Made by a program: the position numbers and the translations under genes. From Clostridia bacterium (GTDB lineage Bacteria > Bacillota > Clostridia > Christensenellales > Aristaeellaceae): a DNA stretch of 34,461 nt. Below are positions 23,092-31,387 of this stretch, piece by piece (position 1 is the stretch's first letter; every line of letters begins with the position of its first letter). The notes beneath the pieces were generated by a model that was given only the letters and a program-made list of their open reading frames with translations, did no database searches and was not told the DNA's origin. Where the stretch lies: assembly GCA_017433405.1 (NCBI GenBank), contig JAFRHH010000091.1:1-34461 (forward strand), in the 5' to 3' direction.

Positions 23092-25155
23092 ATGAGCAGC
23101 CGAAAGAAAGCCGGAAACCTCCCGGCCAGGCCAGACACGGGCGACGCGGCCGCCCCGGAGGAAATCCGGGCGGACGTGCAGTCCATTATGCGCAAATATG
23201 ACCGGGAATCCAACACCCGCGTCTGGGAGGGGGTTCCCAAAATCATCGTCAGCGTCCTGCTGGCCTTTTTCTCCCTCTACTGCATCTATGTGACCCTGTT
23301 CGCCAATTTTCTCGAACAGGTGCGCCTGTCCTCCTTCATGGGCCTGATCCTGGTCATGGGCTATCTGACCTATCCGGCCCGGAAGGGGCAGACCCGGGTC
23401 AACCACATGCCCTGGTCCGATATCGTGCTGATGCTGCTGGGGGCCGCGGCCTTCTTCTATTTCACCTTCCGGGCCCCGGTGCTGATGAAAACCCGGATTG
23501 CCATCAAGCTGAAGGATCCGGTGTATATCATCGCGGGCATCGTGGGGCTGGTCACCCTGTGCGAGCTCTGCCGCCGCTGCGTCGGCCTCCCGATTCTCTG
23601 TGTCGCCGGCGCCTTCCTGGCCTATACGATCTACTTCTACGTCAAGGACGGGAAGCTGCTGGTCAACGTGGTCCACGAGCTGTTCTATAACGAGAACGGC
23701 CTTTTGTCCACGCCGGTCAACGTCTGCTCCAAATACATCGTCGTGTTTATCATCTTCGGGGCCTTCCTGGAAAAGACGGGCATCTCGGAATACTTTATCA
23801 GCCTGGCCAACGGGCTGACGGGCCGCTTCGCCGGTGGCCCCGCCAAGGTGGCGGTGGTTTCCTCCGCCCTGTGCGGCATGGTGTCCGGCTCCTCCGTCGG
23901 CAATACGGTAACCACCGGCTCCATGACGATCCCGATGATGAAGAAAACCGGCTACGAGGCCGATTTCGCCGGCGCCGTCGAGGCCGCCGCCTCCACCGGC
24001 GGCCAGATCATGCCCCCGATCATGGGGGCGGCCGCCTTCCTGATGGCGGACTATCTGGGGGTTCCCTATTCCGATATCATCGTGCGGGCGATCCTGCCCG
24101 CCGTGCTATACTTCCTGGGCGTGTTCCTGACGGTGCACCTGGAGGCGAAAAAGCTCGGGCTCCGGGGGATGAGCCGGGAGGAGCTTCCCCGGATGCGGGA
24201 GCTGGTGAAGGAAAGCTATCTGCTCCTTCCCCTGTTCATCCTGATCTATCTGGTCTGCTCCAACACCCGGACCATGCAGTTCTCCGCCGCCGTCGCCATC
24301 GTGGCGACCATCGTCGTCGGGATCATCAGCAACCTGCTCCGGCGCCGTCGGCGCGCAGGGACGGGGGCGGGCGCGGACGCCGCCGCTCAGGCGAAGCCCT
24401 TTACCGCCCTGAACGTCTTCGAGGCCCTGGAAAACGGCGGGCGCAGCTGCATCTCCGTCGCGGTAGCCTGCGGCATCGCCGGGATTATCTGCGGCTGCCT
24501 GACCATCACCGGCCTGGCCTCGACGGTGATCAACGAGATCGTCCTGATCTCCCAGAACAACATGTTCCTGGCGATGGTGCTGACCATGGTCTGCTGCATC
24601 ATCCTCGGCATGGGCATCCCCACCACCGCCACCTACTGCATCATGGCCTCGACCTGTGCCCCGATCCTGATCAAGATGGGCGTTCCCATGGTGGCGGCCC
24701 ACTTCTTCGTCTTCTATTACGGCATCGTGGCGGATATTACCCCGCCGGTGGCCCTGGCCGCCTACGCCGGGGCGGCGATTTCCGGCGGCAGCCCGCTGAG
24801 GACGGGGATCCACGCGACGCGGCTGGCCATCGCGGGCTTTATTATTCCCTTTATCTTCGCCCTGAGTCCCTCGCTGCTGCTGGTCGATACGCATCCTCTG
24901 GAGCTGATCCAGATCATCATTACCTCCGTCATCGGTATGTACGGCATCTCCTTCGGCCTGAGCGGGTTCCGGCTCCGGAACCGGACGAAGGCCCAGACGG
25001 CCGCCGCGGTGATCCAGCGGATCCTGGCGATCGCCGGCGGTCTGCTCCTGATCTCCCCCGGAACGGTGACCGACCTGATCGGCATCGCCCTGGTCGCCGC
25101 TGCCCTGATCTGGCATCACGCCGTGCTCCGCTCGGCGAAGTCCGAGGGCGCGTGA
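23092..25155 (+). CDS. TRAP transporter permease, fused small and large subunits (TAXI type)
   Basis: A 687-residue membrane protein in which the four-segment DctQ-like part and the larger DctM-like part are fused, as is normal for TAXI systems. Recognisable DctM stretches include FIIFGAFLEKTG, GGPAKVAVVSSALCGMVSGSSVGNTVTTGS, AASTGGQIMPPIMGAAAF, LGMGIPTTATYC and VADITPPVALAAYAGAAISG. It imports the ligand bound by the upstream receptor using an ion gradient. The first 40 residues are a charged cytoplasmic tail. The ATG has GAGGAGG about 9-10 bases upstream. A basic, Ala/Gly-rich loop (about residues 420-440) joins two halves of the large part. Confidence 0.94.
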   Translation: MSSRKKAGNLPARPDTGDAAAPEEIRADVQSIMRKYDRESNTRVWEGVPKIIVSVLLAFFSLYCIYVTLFANFLEQVRLSSFMGLILVMGYLTYPARKGQTRVNHMPWSDIVLMLLGAAAFFYFTFRAPVLMKTRIAIKLKDPVYIIAGIVGLVTLCELCRRCVGLPILCVAGAFLAYTIYFYVKDGKLLVNVVHELFYNENGLLSTPVNVCSKYIVVFIIFGAFLEKTGISEYFISLANGLTGRFAGGPAKVAVVSSALCGMVSGSSVGNTVTTGSMTIPMMKKTGYEADFAGAVEAAASTGGQIMPPIMGAAAFLMADYLGVPYSDIIVRAILPAVLYFLGVFLTVHLEAKKLGLRGMSREELPRMRELVKESYLLLPLFILIYLVCSNTRTMQFSAAVAIVATIVVGIISNLLRRRRRAGTGAGADAAAQAKPFTALNVFEALENGGRSCISVAVACGIAGIICGCLTITGLASTVINEIVLISQNNMFLAMVLTMVCCIILGMGIPTTATYCIMASTCAPILIKMGVPMVAAHFFVFYYGIVADITPPVALAAYAGAAISGGSPLRTGIHATRLAIAGFIIPFIFALSPSLLLVDTHPLELIQIIITSVIGMYGISFGLSGFRLRNRTKAQTAAAVIQRILAIAGGLLLISPGTVTDLIGIALVAAALIWHHAVLRSAKSEGA

Positions 25156-25198
25156 CCGGAACGGAATCAACTGACGGGCAGCGGAAGTCTCTCTTCGT

Positions 25199-25275
25199 CA
25201 GACAGATTTTGTCCGCGAATCGCGTTAGCGTGAGCGGTACCAAAATCGTCATCCGGACAGAATGACAGACGTGAA
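25199..25275 (+). repeat. Leader-like repeat, copy D (full)
   Basis: The most complete copy in the sense of its downstream gene: CAGATTTTGTCCGCGAATC, a hairpin region, ACCAAAATCGTCATCCGGAC, then AGAATGACAGACGTGAAC, 28 bases before the diguanylate cyclase ATG. GTGAAC/GTTCAC directly before the ribosome site forms a further 6-bp hairpin. Confidence 0.7.
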
Positions 25276-25303
25276 CTGCCGTTCACAGAGGAGAATGGAA
25301 ATC

Positions 25304-26788
25304 ATGAAAAAGACCCGAGGCGGCCTCTCGATCGCCACCAAGCTGTATATCTTTATTGTCGTGACCGTCCTGGCGGTGGCCGTCGGGACGGCCGCGCTGT
25401 CCTTCCGGATCAGTGCGGACCAGATCGACCGCTACTATAAGCAGCTCGCCTCCGATACGGCGGCGAATTTCGCCTCCTCCCTGGACGCGGAATTCCTGGG
25501 CCGCCTGCGGGAGGCCCTGGAGTCGGATGAATTCCAGGCCCTGCGGGAGGCCGCCGAGGAAGCGGACGACGAGCGGATGATTCAGGATTATCTCGAGGAG
25601 CACGGGCTCTGGGAGCAGTTCGAGCGCACCCGGGCGGAGCTGAACCGCTACCTGGAAAACATGCAGGATATCAAATATCTGTATCTGATGGCCTGCGGCG
25701 ATGAAAAAGCCATGTACGACATGTATCTGATGGACGATTACTCCAATCCCCTCTACGCCATCGGGTACTACGAGGTTCGGGAGGAGGCCTTCGTGGGGGT
25801 GGACATGACGAAGCCCATCGAACCGAGGATCTCCACCGGGGACTGGGGCTGGCTGTGTTCCGCCTACGCCCCGGTCTTCGATTCGAACCACCGGCTCATC
25901 GCCAATGTGGGCTGCGATTTCGGCATGGATGAGGTCATGGCGGAGCGGAACCAGTCCCTGCGCTATATGCTGCTGGCCGCCGCCGGAGCGGTGCTGATCG
26001 TCCTGGCCGGAGCGGTGCTGCTGATCAACCGGATCATCATCCGCCCCGTGAACCGTCTGACGGCCGAAATGAAAAAATTCCGCCCCTTCGTCAACGCCAG
26101 CTACCATGAGGCGGGGGTCGCGGAGCTGGATCACCCCGGACGGGACGAAATCGGCGATCTCTATCGGGGAATCCACGATATGCAGGTTCATATCGTCGAC
26201 TACCTGAACGACCTGGATACCCTCCAGAAGGATAAGGAAAGGGCCGAGGAGACCATCCGCTCCCGGGACGAGCAGATCGGGGAGATCAGCCGGGAGGCCT
26301 ACCGGGACGCGCTGACAGGAACCGGCAGCAAGGCCGCCTACGTCCATAAGGCGGAGGAGATCAGCCGGGAGCTGGCCCAGGGGCGGAAGGACTTCGGCAT
26401 CGTCATGGTGGATATGAACCACCTCAAAAAGATCAACGACGAGCACGGCCACCGGATGGGCGATGAATACATCAAAGGCTGCTGCCATCTGATCTGCGAA
26501 CACTTCAAGCACTCTCCGGTCTACCGCATCGGCGGCGACGAGTTCGTCGTCCTCCTGCAGGGGAAGGATTTCGATGAGCGCCACGAGCGGACCAGCGCCC
26601 TCCGCCGGAGCTATCGGGAAGCCATGGCCCGGGAAGACGCGAAGCCCTGGGAGCGGTATTCCGCCGCCGTCGGCCTGGCGGAGCTGTCCCACGAGGACCG
26701 GACCGTGGACCTGATCTTCAAGCGGGCCGACAAGGCCATGTATGAGGACAAGGAGGCCTTCCGGAGGGAAAACGGAACCTATCGCTGA
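25304..26788 (+). CDS. Membrane-bound diguanylate cyclase (GGDEF)
   Basis: 494 residues from the chosen ATG. A first hydrophobic segment (about 14-34) and a second (about 223-242) enclose an extracytoplasmic sensor domain, probably Cache-like (GDWGWLCSAYAPVFDSNHRLIANVGCDFG is split here: GDWGWLCSAYAPVF, then VGCDFG). A HAMP-like linker and a short coiled coil (LQKDKERAEETIRSRDEQI) lead to a GGDEF domain with intact YRIGGDEF (signature 410-414) and DMNHLKKINDEHGH. No RxxD inhibitory site is visible before the signature. It should make cyclic di-GMP in response to an external ligand. The ATG at 25304 is about 10 bases from GAGGAG; the ATG at 25295 is too close. It follows the TRAP permease by 148 bases filled by a repeat, so the TRAP ligand may be linked to its signal. 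Confidence 0.92.
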   Translation: MKKTRGGLSIATKLYIFIVVTVLAVAVGTAALSFRISADQIDRYYKQLASDTAANFASSLDAEFLGRLREALESDEFQALREAAEEADDERMIQDYLEEHGLWEQFERTRAELNRYLENMQDIKYLYLMACGDEKAMYDMYLMDDYSNPLYAIGYYEVREEAFVGVDMTKPIEPRISTGDWGWLCSAYAPVFDSNHRLIANVGCDFGMDEVMAERNQSLRYMLLAAAGAVLIVLAGAVLLINRIIIRPVNRLTAEMKKFRPFVNASYHEAGVAELDHPGRDEIGDLYRGIHDMQVHIVDYLNDLDTLQKDKERAEETIRSRDEQIGEISREAYRDALTGTGSKAAYVHKAEEISRELAQGRKDFGIVMVDMNHLKKINDEHGHRMGDEYIKGCCHLICEHFKHSPVYRIGGDEFVVLLQGKDFDERHERTSALRRSYREAMAREDAKPWERYSAAVGLAELSHEDRTVDLIFKRADKAMYEDKEAFRRENGTYR

Positions 26789-26822
26789 AATCTCCGGCCT
26801 GGCTTCTCTTTCGTGGACGGTG

Positions 26823-26842
26823 GTTCACGTCTGCCATTCTGT
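26823..26842 (-). repeat. Leader-like repeat, copy G (3' half, orphan)
   Basis: On the minus strand CAGAATGGCAGACGTGAACC, the same 3' end as copies D and F, but it points into the tail of the diguanylate cyclase gene with no start codon after it. With copy D it leaves the cyclase gene flanked by inverted 20-base sequences. Confidence 0.55.
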
Positions 26843-26864
26843 CTCAAAACCTGCCCGATTCGTG

Positions 26865-26897
26865 AAAAACGAGCCCTCCCCATTCAGGGAGGGCTCG
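26865..26897 (-). terminator. Intrinsic terminator of the S15 peptidase gene
   Basis: CGAGCCCTCCC and GGGAGGGCTCG form a perfect 11-bp stem with a 6-base loop, followed on the minus strand by TTTTT. It begins 14 bases after the peptidase stop codon. Confidence 0.9.
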
Positions 26898-26910
26898 CTG
26901 GTTATCTCCG

Positions 26911-29082
26911 TCAGGGAGAGGGCTCGCCGGCTGCCTCCGCCTCCGGCAGCGGCGACCCGACGGGAAGCAGCACCTTCAGGCTGGCGTTATCGACGGTATA
27001 GGCGTAGTCATAGCTGGCGAGCTTCGTTTCCTGCGACGCGTCCAGATCGAAGTTTTCATCCAGGAACACCCGGAAGGGATCCCAGGTCATCAGCCGCAGC
27101 TCGAGGTGATGCCCCGGTGCCAGGGTATAGACTGTCGGCATCATATAGATGGTGTAGTCCTTGGCGGTGTCCATCTCCAGGCCGCTCTCCTGGTAGGTAT
27201 ATTCAGCGGAGGCGAAGCCCTTTCCCGGGTTCTGCAGATCCGTCCACCCGAGGCTGACCCGCTGGGCCGGCGTCTGCTCCTGGACGTGGGTCATCAGCGG
27301 GCTGTCCTTCAGCCCTCCGCCCAGGATCAGCTTTTCGCCGGTTTCCCGCTGGGGGATCAGACCGTCCGGCTCCGTATGGATCCGGTAGGCGGGGAACGTC
27401 CCCTGATCGGAGACGTCCACCAGCAGCGCGGTGATCATCAGGCCGTCCAGCGCCACCTGACCGCTGGTCAGCTTCAGGTGGATTTCCGGCGTCCCGAAGA
27501 TCGTCGTGTTTTCCGGAACCTCCAGGGGATAGACCGCCGTTAGAGGCGCGGGCATCCGGAGATAGAAATCCTCCGCCATCTCCTCCGTCAGGTTCCCCTG
27601 GATGTTCTCCTCATAGTCCCTGGTAAACTGGCCGAGCCCCGCGGATGATACCTCCGTGGCCGCCTCCTCATAGCGGGCCGCAAATTTCCGGGGCGCTTCC
27701 GCGTTCCAGCCCTCGTAGCTTTCGAAACGGCCGGTGATGTTGTTTTCCGCCATCACCTCCGGAAAGCCCTCCGCGCCGTTGTCAACCCCGTAGAGATAGT
27801 GCGCCAGCCACTGGTTCATCAGGTGCTGCCAGGGCGTACCGTTGACGGAGAGGTCGTCCAGGGTGTTATGGGCGTCCTGATGCAGCACCATCCTGACCGT
27901 CTTTCCCGCCTGACGGAAGGCCCGGAACATGAGGTCCGCGTGCCTGGGGGTCACATTATAGTCATTCAATCCGGTCACGATCAGGGCGCTGCAGTCGATG
28001 TGATTCCGCTCCGGAAGGGTATAGTCCAGCTGTTCCCAGATCGGCGCGTAATCCCCGTTGGTGGCGTCCTGATCCTGAGCGATCTGCCAAAGCCAGGAGC
28101 CGTACCGGGGATTGACGGTCTTCAGCTCCGGATCCAGAAAGGTACCGCCGGCGTTGTAGGCCGCCAGGGAGTCGGCATAGTGCACGTCGTTCCGCAGCGG
28201 CACGCCCTGGGCGTTGGTATAGTCGTACCAGTTGGCGATGCCGGCGAAGGGAATGATCGTCTTCAGACCCCTGACCCCGCTGACCGCGACCTCAAAGGGG
28301 ATGGTTCCGCCGTAGGAGCAGCCGGTCATGGCCACGCTTCCGCTGCACCAGTCCGCCCGGATCTCCGTGGTTCCCTCCCGGTCCGCAAAGGCGCGGCGGT
28401 CCCCCGTCAGCCATTCGATCACGCTCTTATGGCTGTCCCGCTCCAGATCCATGCCGCAGAGCTCGAAGCCCTCCGAGCCGTAGGTTCCGATGCCCGCCGC
28501 CTCCAGGACGGCGTAGCCCCGCACCAGATAATAGTCATAATTCGTCAGATGGTTCCAGTAGGGAAACCCGAAGGGCGCGTCGAGCTCGTAGATCCAGTCG
28601 CGGGCGTCCGCTTTTTCCGCCTGCTCCAGGGTCGTCCGGACGCCCGCGGGCGTCCGTTTCTTTCCCTTCCGGTACAGGTCGTCATAATCGAAGGGCGCCT
28701 CGTGATACAGCGGGCTGACATCCTCATCGTAGGCCTCCAGGGTCCCGGCGTTATAGGGCGTCGGATCATAGATCACGGCCGCCTGGTATTTCCCTTCCGC
28801 GGCGGCCCGGGGCACCTGAACCACCGCCTTGACCAGATCGTCCATCCCGTCCCCGTCCGTGTCAAAATCCGTTTCCACCCAGACGCAGAAGCGGAGGATG
28901 TCGCTGCCCTCGTTGGTATAGTCCGGGGACAGGGGATCCATATAGGTAAAGACCGGCTGCAGCATCCCCTCCTCCACCTTCAGCGGACCAGGCTCCTCCT
29001 CCGCAAAGGCGCCCGCCGTCCACACCAGGACCGCCAGCAGAACGGCCGCCAGAATCGTTTTAACGCTTCTTCCTGTTTTCAT
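26911..29082 (-). CDS. Secreted Xaa-Pro dipeptidyl-peptidase-like S15/CocE hydrolase
   Basis: A 723-residue alpha/beta-hydrolase of the S15 (PepX/CocE) type. A signal peptide (KTILAAVLLAVLVWTAGAFA) indicates export, whereas classical lactic-acid-bacterial PepX is cytoplasmic. The nucleophile is Ser256 in TGCSYGG; the Asp lies in TGLNDYNVTP and the His in LHQDAHNTL. A C-terminal jelly-roll domain (from about 520, EIHLKLTSGQVALDG onward) is typical. DTDGDGMDDL near residue 74-83 resembles an EF-hand-like calcium loop. It probably removes Xaa-Pro dipeptides from extracellular peptides, though esterase activity on another substrate cannot be excluded. The ATG has GAGGAGG about 10 bases upstream. 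Two leader-like repeats precede it and a perfect terminator follows. Confidence 0.9.
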   Translation of the reverse strand: MKTGRSVKTILAAVLLAVLVWTAGAFAEEEPGPLKVEEGMLQPVFTYMDPLSPDYTNEGSDILRFCVWVETDFDTDGDGMDDLVKAVVQVPRAAAEGKYQAAVIYDPTPYNAGTLEAYDEDVSPLYHEAPFDYDDLYRKGKKRTPAGVRTTLEQAEKADARDWIYELDAPFGFPYWNHLTNYDYYLVRGYAVLEAAGIGTYGSEGFELCGMDLERDSHKSVIEWLTGDRRAFADREGTTEIRADWCSGSVAMTGCSYGGTIPFEVAVSGVRGLKTIIPFAGIANWYDYTNAQGVPLRNDVHYADSLAAYNAGGTFLDPELKTVNPRYGSWLWQIAQDQDATNGDYAPIWEQLDYTLPERNHIDCSALIVTGLNDYNVTPRHADLMFRAFRQAGKTVRMVLHQDAHNTLDDLSVNGTPWQHLMNQWLAHYLYGVDNGAEGFPEVMAENNITGRFESYEGWNAEAPRKFAARYEEAATEVSSAGLGQFTRDYEENIQGNLTEEMAEDFYLRMPAPLTAVYPLEVPENTTIFGTPEIHLKLTSGQVALDGLMITALLVDVSDQGTFPAYRIHTEPDGLIPQRETGEKLILGGGLKDSPLMTHVQEQTPAQRVSLGWTDLQNPGKGFASAEYTYQESGLEMDTAKDYTIYMMPTVYTLAPGHHLELRLMTWDPFRVFLDENFDLDASQETKLASYDYAYTVDNASLKVLLPVGSPLPEAEAAGEPSP

Positions 29083-29112
29083 CTGTCCCAGCCCTCCTCT
29101 ACTGAACCTCCG

Positions 29113-29189
29113 TCACGTCCGCCGTTTGATCCGGATGACGGTTTTGTAACCGTTCCCGCGATCGCGGTTCCCGGACAAAACTGGTCTCC
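29113..29189 (-). repeat. Leader-like repeat, copy B (full, diverged)
   Basis: In the sense of the peptidase gene: CCAGTTTTGTCCGGGAACC, a CGCGATCGCG hairpin core, TTACAAAACCGTCATCCGG, then CGGCGGACGTGACGG, ending 30 bases before the ATG. The changes GTTTTGT and ACAAAAC relative to GATTTTGT and ACAAAATC are compensatory, which supports a base-paired arm. Confidence 0.7.
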
Positions 29190-29217
29190 TCAATGAACAT
29201 CCGCTGATGTCCTTCCC

Positions 29218-29281
29218 TCTGTCCGGATGACGATTTTGTTGCCGTTCCCGCTATCGCGGGTCACGGACAAAATCTGTCTCC
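29218..29281 (-). repeat. Leader-like repeat, copy C (overlaps the S24 regulator's 3' end)
   Basis: In minus-strand sense: ACAGATTTTGTCCGTGACC, CCGCGATAGCGGG hairpin, CAACAAAATCGTCATCCGGA, CAGAGGG; the last segment (GGCAGACGTGAA) is missing. It lies directly upstream of copy B. The last nine codons and the stop of the S24 regulator gene fall inside it. Confidence 0.7.
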
Positions 29282-30120
29282 CCTTCCGTTCCGAAGGCCG
29301 CTTCCAGCTTTTCCAGCAAGCTCCCCGCGGCCAGATCCCCGGCCGCCACGGGCCCGGTCACCCGGCCGAAGCAGCGAACCTCCGTCCCCTCCCCGGCCCG
29401 GATCGTTTTAAAATGGCCGTTATGGGAAACAAGGCCCTCCGGCCGGTATTCCTTGATAAAGGCCTCACCGTTCACAATAAAAATCCCCGTCTGCCCGTAG
29501 GAAACCTCCTGCCTGGAATTGACATAGACGAAGCTCCCGTTCGGATAGGTGGGCTCCATGCTGGTTCCGTTCACGTGAATCACGGTATCCGCGCCGCCGG
29601 GAACCCGGCCCTTCGGCGCGTAGACGGTCCGGTAGGAAACTTCCTCCTCCGGCAGGGGCACGCCGACGCCGGCCGCCGCCCCCTCCTCATACAGGCGAAG
29701 GCCCTGGTATTCCCCACGAAGGCGCGCCTTTTCGAGCGCGTCCTGCTGAAACAGGAGCCGGTCCATCAGCTGGCTGACCGTCCGCTGGTTGTACCGGTCC
29801 AGCCGGTGATACAGGGCCAGCAGCTCCTTCTCCTCCTCCGGCAGCGCCGCTACCGCGGGCAGGCCCAGCAGTTCGGTCACCGGAACCCCCAGCAGCTCGC
29901 AGAGCCGCGGAATCGTATCCACATCCGGGCGGGTTCTTCCCGATTCCCATCCGCCCACGGCAGTCTTGGAAAAGCCGAGCCGGGCCGCCAGCGCGGCCTG
30001 ATCCATCCCCGCGGCCGTCCGGTATTTCCGGATCACCTGGCCCACGTGATTCCGGCGTTCCCGGTTCACCGTCGGCCGGCCGAACCGGGATTCCTGCCTT
30101 CCGTCCCTGGCTTCGTTCAT
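29251..30120 (-). CDS. XRE/S24 (LexA/CI-like) self-cleaving repressor
   Basis: 289 residues. The N-terminal helix-turn-helix is about 27-85 (VGQVIRKYRTAAGMDQAALA, FSKTAVGGWESGRTRPD). A hinge with EEGAAAGVGVP contains a candidate Ala-Gly cleavage site, and an S24 peptidase domain follows. That domain has VNGTSMEPTYPNGS (catalytic Ser) and VNGEAFIKEY (catalytic Lys). Such repressors lose DNA binding after RecA-assisted autocleavage or a similar signal. The ATG at 30120 has GGAGGAG about 6 bases upstream. A 10-bp inverted repeat in its upstream region is the likely operator. The C-terminal residues ETDFVRDPR are encoded by an intergenic repeat, so the natural end of the protein was probably replaced. 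The 24-residue basic extension before the helix-turn-helix is unusual. Confidence 0.9.
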   Translation of the reverse strand: MNEARDGRQESRFGRPTVNRERRNHVGQVIRKYRTAAGMDQAALAARLGFSKTAVGGWESGRTRPDVDTIPRLCELLGVPVTELLGLPAVAALPEEEKELLALYHRLDRYNQRTVSQLMDRLLFQQDALEKARLRGEYQGLRLYEEGAAAGVGVPLPEEEVSYRTVYAPKGRVPGGADTVIHVNGTSMEPTYPNGSFVYVNSRQEVSYGQTGIFIVNGEAFIKEYRPEGLVSHNGHFKTIRAGEGTEVRCFGRVTGPVAAGDLAAGSLLEKLEAAFGTEGETDFVRDPR

Positions 30121-30248
30121 CGCACTCTCCTCCGCGAACGTCCACGCCTGAACGTTCCTTCACTCTCTGTTGTTCCGAACAGCTGACTTCCCCCGGGCGC
30201 TGTCCCGTGCCGGTGCCGTCCATCTTATTGTAGCACATTTTCAGTGGG

Positions 30249-30286
30249 CCGAAAAGGCTTTCAATGACATTTTCTGGCCTTTTCGG
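30249..30286. promoter_or_regulatory. Candidate operator upstream of the S24 repressor
   Basis: CCGAAAAGGC (30249-30258) and GCCTTTTCGG (30277-30286) are perfect inverted arms with an 18-base AT-rich spacer. On the minus strand a TACAAT -10 box lies shortly downstream (about 30228-30233), without a good -35. The arrangement suits autoregulation by the S24 repressor. Confidence 0.6.
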
Positions 30287-30323
30287 TCAATTAAACGCGT
30301 TCCGTTCGTTTCCTCCGTCCGCG

Positions 30324-31136
30324 TCAGTACCAGCGACGCTCCGCCCCGACCGTCGTCGGCTCCGAATGGCCGGAATACAGAATCGTTTCCGGCGGCAGCG
30401 TCAGAATCCGCTCCCGGATGCTGCGCACAAGCTGCGCGCCATTCCCGCCGGGAAACCGGTCGTTTCCCCGGCCCCCCTGGGCGAAGATCGTATCCCCGGT
30501 AAAGGCCAGCCCCGCCGCCCGGTCATAGAAGATCACCGAATCCGGCGTATGGCCGGGGGTGTGAATCACCTCCAGGGCGCAGGCCTTTTCCGCCTTCCGG
30601 TGATCAGCGTTCCGCTCCCGCAGATGTCCCGCTTCCGCGCCGTCCCCTCGGCCATCGATGTCCGTGTGCGGCTTCCCGGTCCCCAATCCGCCCGGGGTCA
30701 GGCAGTCCCCGTCCCGGAAGGTTTTCGCGCCCTTCAGCCCTGTTTCGCCCAGGGTCAGGAAGTCCCCGTCCCGGAAGGTTTTCGCGCCTCTCAGCCGGAT
30801 CACCGGCGGAAAATAAGCGGAAAGATTCAGCGCCGGGTCGGCGAGATAGGCCTCCCCGGCCTCATGGATCCGGACGGGAACCTCCGCTTCCGCCAGGATG
30901 CCGCCAATCCCGCCGATATGGTCAAAATGCCCGTGGGTCAGCAGAATTCCCGCCAGGGTCCATCCCTGCTTCCTGATCTCATCCAGGAGCTCCTTCCCCC
31001 GCTCCCCGGGATCGATCAGAAAGCCGCGTCCCGTCTCCCCGTCGCCCCAAAAATAGCAGTTCACGCCCTGAACCGCGAGGGGAAAGCACCGGACGATCCG
31101 CTTCGTCCCCACTTCCCGGCTTTGATCCTTTTCCAT
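30324..31136 (-). CDS. Metallo-beta-lactamase-fold hydrolase (glyoxalase II-like) with internal duplication
   Basis: About 270 residues. Zinc ligands are in place: THGHFDHIGG (HxHxDH), HTPGHTPDSV, FTGDTIF and YSGHSEPT. This is the YcbL/glyoxalase II-like group of cytoplasmic thioester hydrolases; the natural substrate is uncertain. The ATG at 31136 follows GAGG by about 7 bases, and the upstream codons to 31223 look non-coding. Between the first and second zinc motifs it carries an in-frame tandem duplication (GAKTFRDGD...LTLG, then GAKTFRDGD...LTPG) and a further hydrophilic stretch ending KAEKACALEV. That adds roughly 50 residues to a loop that normally runs directly from DGD to LEVIHTPGH. 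The fold probably tolerates it because the insertion lies between strands. Confidence 0.9.
   Translation of the reverse strand: MEKDQSREVGTKRIVRCFPLAVQGVNCYFWGDGETGRGFLIDPGERGKELLDEIRKQGWTLAGILLTHGHFDHIGGIGGILAEAEVPVRIHEAGEAYLADPALNLSAYFPPVIRLRGAKTFRDGDFLTLGETGLKGAKTFRDGDCLTPGGLGTGKPHTDIDGRGDGAEAGHLRERNADHRKAEKACALEVIHTPGHTPDSVIFYDRAAGLAFTGDTIFAQGGRGNDRFPGGNGAQLVRSIRERILTLPPETILYSGHSEPTTVGAERRWY
30694..30807. repeat. 57-bp in-frame tandem duplication inside the MBL gene
   Basis: Two copies with a 57-base period (19 codons); the segment GTCCCCGTCCCGGAAGG at 30705 and 30762 is identical, and differences are few. The near identity suggests a recent event or gene conversion. Confidence 0.8.
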
Positions 31137-31349
31137 GCCGCCGCCTCTTTTCTCTTCTGGAACCATCCGTTCCCGTCGGTCTTTCCGGTCCCTGTTTCCC
31201 GCTATGCGGAGATTGTAGCGCAAGGCTTCCGGCCTGTCAATCAGGCGAAGGCAGGGGGAAGACAGGGGGACGCTTTTGTCTGCGGCTGGCCACGCCGCCG
31301 GTCTGTTTTCCAGGGGGGCGAATCGTTCCGTCTTGTCAACCGCGGTTCA

Positions 31350-31378
31350 TTGACTTTCAAAAGTGGAATCGCTACAAT
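31350..31378 (+). promoter_or_regulatory. Predicted promoter reading toward the RiPP operon
   Basis: TTGACT (31350-31355), 17 bases, TACAAT (31373-31378). The start would be near 31385, giving a leader of about 316 bases that includes the whole tandem array. A TATAAA close to the maturase start (about 31649) has no matching -35. Confidence 0.6.
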
Positions 31379-31387
31379 GAACTGGCG

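Noticed and set aside
21997-23676. Minus-strand open frame of 559 codons across the TAXI and TRAP genes
   Set aside because: It runs antisense through two clear genes and the hairpin repeats between them.
29687-30238. Minus-strand frame overlapping the S24 gene
   Set aside because: Out-of-frame shadow with Gly/Ala/Arg-rich product; the S24 frame has all catalytic residues.
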